Both the position numbers and the translations under genes were made by a program. The notes beneath the pieces were generated by a model. The model searched no databases. It was not told the origin of the DNA and was given only the letters and a program-made list of their open reading frames with translations. Shown here one piece after another: positions 62,322 through 64,000 of a stretch of 64,000 nucleotides of DNA (position 1 is the stretch's first letter; each line of letters starts with the position of its first letter). Source of the stretch: Pseudomonas marginalis (lineage in GTDB: Bacteria > Pseudomonadota > Gammaproteobacteria > Pseudomonadales > Pseudomonadaceae); assembly GCF_900105325.1 (NCBI RefSeq), contig NZ_FNSU01000001.1:930001-994000 (forward strand), read 5' to 3'.

Positions 62322-62903
62322 ATGCTAACCCAGGAAGAGGATCAGCAGCTGGTCGAGCGCGTTCAACGCGGTGACAAGCGAGCATTTGATCTGCTAGTGC
62401 TGAAATACCAGCACAAAATTCTCGGGTTGATCGTGCGGTTTGTGCACGACACCCATGAAGCGCAGGACGTTGCACAGGAAGCCTTTATCAAGGCGTACCG
62501 TGCACTGGGCAATTTCCGCGGTGATAGTGCGTTTTACACGTGGCTCTACCGCATCGCCATCAACACGGCGAAGAACTATCTGGTGTCTCGCGGACGCCGC
62601 CCACCGGATAGTGATGTAAGTTCAGAAGATGCAGAATTTTACGATGGTGATCACGGCCTCAAAGATCTCGAGTCGCCGGAGCGTGCATTGCTGCGCGACG
62701 AGATCGAAGGCACCGTTCATCGCACAATTCAGCAACTGCCAGAAGATTTGCGTACAGCGTTAACTTTACGTGAATTCGATGGTCTGAGTTACGAAGACAT
62801 TGCGAGCGTCATGCAGTGTCCGGTGGGGACTGTAAGGTCACGGATTTTCCGGGCCCGGGAAGCCATCGATAAAGCCTTGCAACCGTTGTTGCAGGAAAAC
62901 TAA
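62322..62903 (+). CDS. algU: RNA polymerase ECF sigma factor AlgU (RpoE-like, sigma-22)
   Basis: The 193-residue sigma factor controls envelope stress and alginate genes. The start MLTQEEDQQLVERVQRGDKR and region 2 (DVAQEAFIKAYRALGNFRGD) are nearly invariant in pseudomonads. Region 4 holds EDIASVMQCPVGTVRSRIFR. ATG at 62322 follows GAGGAG; GTG at 62316 overlaps that site. MucA, encoded 32 bases downstream, is its anti-sigma factor. Confidence 0.97.
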   Translation: MLTQEEDQQLVERVQRGDKRAFDLLVLKYQHKILGLIVRFVHDTHEAQDVAQEAFIKAYRALGNFRGDSAFYTWLYRIAINTAKNYLVSRGRRPPDSDVSSEDAEFYDGDHGLKDLESPERALLRDEIEGTVHRTIQQLPEDLRTALTLREFDGLSYEDIASVMQCPVGTVRSRIFRAREAIDKALQPLLQEN

Positions 62904-62935
62904 AGACAGCGGCGACAGCCAAGAGAGGAACCGCC

Positions 62936-63523
62936 ATGAGTCGTGATGCCCTGCAGGAATCGCTGTCCGCAGTGATGGATAACGAAGCGGATGAACTGGA
63001 ACTTCGTCGAGTGCTCAACGCATTTGATGATGCCGAAACCCGTGATACCTGGTCTCGTTACCAAGTCGCTCGGGCGGTGATGCACAAGGATCTTCTAATC
63101 CCTCGTCTGGATATTGCTGCGGCCGTTTCTGCCGCGCTGGCTGATGAAGCCGTTCCGGCAAAAGCTGCTCGTGGCCCTTGGCGCAGCCTGGGTCGCCTGG
63201 CAGTGGCTGCCTCGGTGACTGTTGCAGTGCTGGCCGGTGTTCGCCTGTACAACCAGGACGAAATCGCCGGTGCCGAACTGGCCCAGCAGACTCAGCAACC
63301 GGTCATGGCCGGTCCGCAAGTCAAAGGCCCAGCGGTACTGGCCGGCTACAAGGAAAGCTCCGACACCACCGGCCCTATGGCCAACGGTGTGCTGCAAGGG
63401 CAATCCGGCTGGCAGGACCAGCGTCTTCCAGGCTACCTGCGCCAACACGCACAGGAATCCGCCTTGAAAGGCACTGAAAGCGCTCTGCCATACGCTCGCG
63501 CTGCAAGCCTGGAAAACCGCTGA
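62936..63523 (+). CDS. mucA: anti-sigma factor MucA
   Basis: The 195-residue inner-membrane protein binds AlgU through its N-terminal cytoplasmic domain (SRDALQESLSAVMDNEADEL). A single transmembrane helix is at about residues 83 to 105, and the periplasmic part binds MucB. Stress-induced proteolysis of MucA frees AlgU. The gene is full-length, with no truncating mutation of the mucoid type visible. Confidence 0.96.
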   Translation: MSRDALQESLSAVMDNEADELELRRVLNAFDDAETRDTWSRYQVARAVMHKDLLIPRLDIAAAVSAALADEAVPAKAARGPWRSLGRLAVAASVTVAVLAGVRLYNQDEIAGAELAQQTQQPVMAGPQVKGPAVLAGYKESSDTTGPMANGVLQGQSGWQDQRLPGYLRQHAQESALKGTESALPYARAASLENR

Positions 63524-63539
63524 TCCGTTAAGGAGCCCT

Positions 63540-64000
63540 ATGCGCGCCATACCGCTCCTTACGTTATTGCTCAGTGGTTGGTTTGCACTCCCCGCCCATG
63601 CCGACGAAGCCCAAGACTGGCTGACTCGACTTGGGCGTGCAGAGCAGCAGCAAAGTTTCCAAGGTACGTTTGTCTACGAACGTAATGGCAGTTTTTCTAC
63701 CCACGACATCTGGCATCGCGCCCAGAATGGCCAGGTCCGTGAGCGGCTCTTGCAGCTTGATGGTTCTGCCCAGGAAGTCGTTCGCGTAGATGGCCGCACT
63801 CAGTGCGTCAGCGGCACTCTTGTCGCCGGCCTGGGCAATTCGCGTGATGCGCCCTCGCGCGCCCTCGATCCGCAAAGACTCAATCAATTCTACGAACTGG
63901 CCGTTATCGGAAAGTCTCGCGTGGCCGGTCGTAATGCAGTGATTGTGTCGATTACACCCCGTGATCAATACCGCTACGGTTTTGAGCTGCACCTTGATCG
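63540..64000 (+). CDS. mucB: periplasmic regulator MucB, 3' end outside window
   Basis: The first 153 codons are present. The signal peptide (RAIPLLTLLLSGWFALPAHA) is followed by the LolB-like N-terminal domain (QQQSFQGTFVYERNGSFSTH). MucB binds the periplasmic part of MucA and shields it from proteolysis. AGGAG lies upstream of the ATG. The frame is open at the window end. Confidence 0.95.
   Translation, partial: MRAIPLLTLLLSGWFALPAHADEAQDWLTRLGRAEQQQSFQGTFVYERNGSFSTHDIWHRAQNGQVRERLLQLDGSAQEVVRVDGRTQCVSGTLVAGLGNSRDAPSRALDPQRLNQFYELAVIGKSRVAGRNAVIVSITPRDQYRYGFELHLD

Noticed and set aside
62050..62328. 92-codon open frame upstream of algU
   Set aside because: It overlaps both AlgU-type promoters, runs into the algU start and has no good ribosome binding site; it is the untranslated leader.

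Overview
The window is a GC-rich chromosomal segment of a fluorescent Pseudomonas, most likely of the P. fluorescens group. The evidence is the algU-mucA-mucB cluster, a recognisable phaG, the tct/opdH tricarboxylate locus, a chromosomal fosA, DUF6124 and DUF6482 proteins, and REP/REPIN repeats of the type found in that group. There is no rRNA, CRISPR array, prophage or insertion sequence. One tRNA gene is present, tRNA-Gly(CCC).

Layout. The first 6.6 kb hold the 5' part of bglX (its end lies outside the window), a LemA/TPM/TPM membrane set, a methyltransferase and an EamA exporter. From 6.7 to 11 kb is a sigma/anti-sigma/TonB-receptor iron or heme uptake operon with Fur-like sites. From 11 to 13.5 kb a DapA-like lyase and a class II aldolase are divergent from an XRE-cupin regulator, with a perfect palindrome between them. 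A DUF4917 protein, an Fe-type alcohol dehydrogenase and a Bcr/CflA transporter follow, then an AT-rich 0.9 kb stretch. From 17.8 to 24.5 kb lie an NAD(P)-binding protein, LysR regulators and a CoA-transferase/HMG-CoA-lyase-like/MFS catabolic set. From 24.5 to 36 kb is a patchwork of small units: a ParE/RHH toxin-antitoxin pair, fosA, a LysE exporter, a DUF4142 protein, an iron permease-like protein, a GNAT protein, ogt, hicAB, a LysR regulator with two coupled MFS genes, a structured RNA-like element before a DUF6124 gene, the tRNA and phaG.

The most coherent system lies between 37.4 and 45.4 kb. A guanidine-I (ykkC class) riboswitch precedes an ABC importer, two DUF1989 proteins (the carboxyguanidine deiminase pair), a possible 27-residue peptide gene and a 1201-residue biotin carboxylase. 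This is a guanidine assimilation operon, but no allophanate hydrolase gene follows it. The carboxylase has a REP sequence translated in frame in an interdomain linker. From 49.9 to 57.6 kb is a complete citrate/tricarboxylate system: the TctDE sensor pair divergent from opdH, tctC, tctB, tctA and an AbrB-family gene, with CA-rich Crc/Hfq-like motifs in the leaders. The right end carries HDOD, ygfZ, sdhE, ygfX and nadB, then the algU-mucA-mucB envelope-stress operon preceded by two GAACTT-type AlgU promoters. mucB runs off the window.
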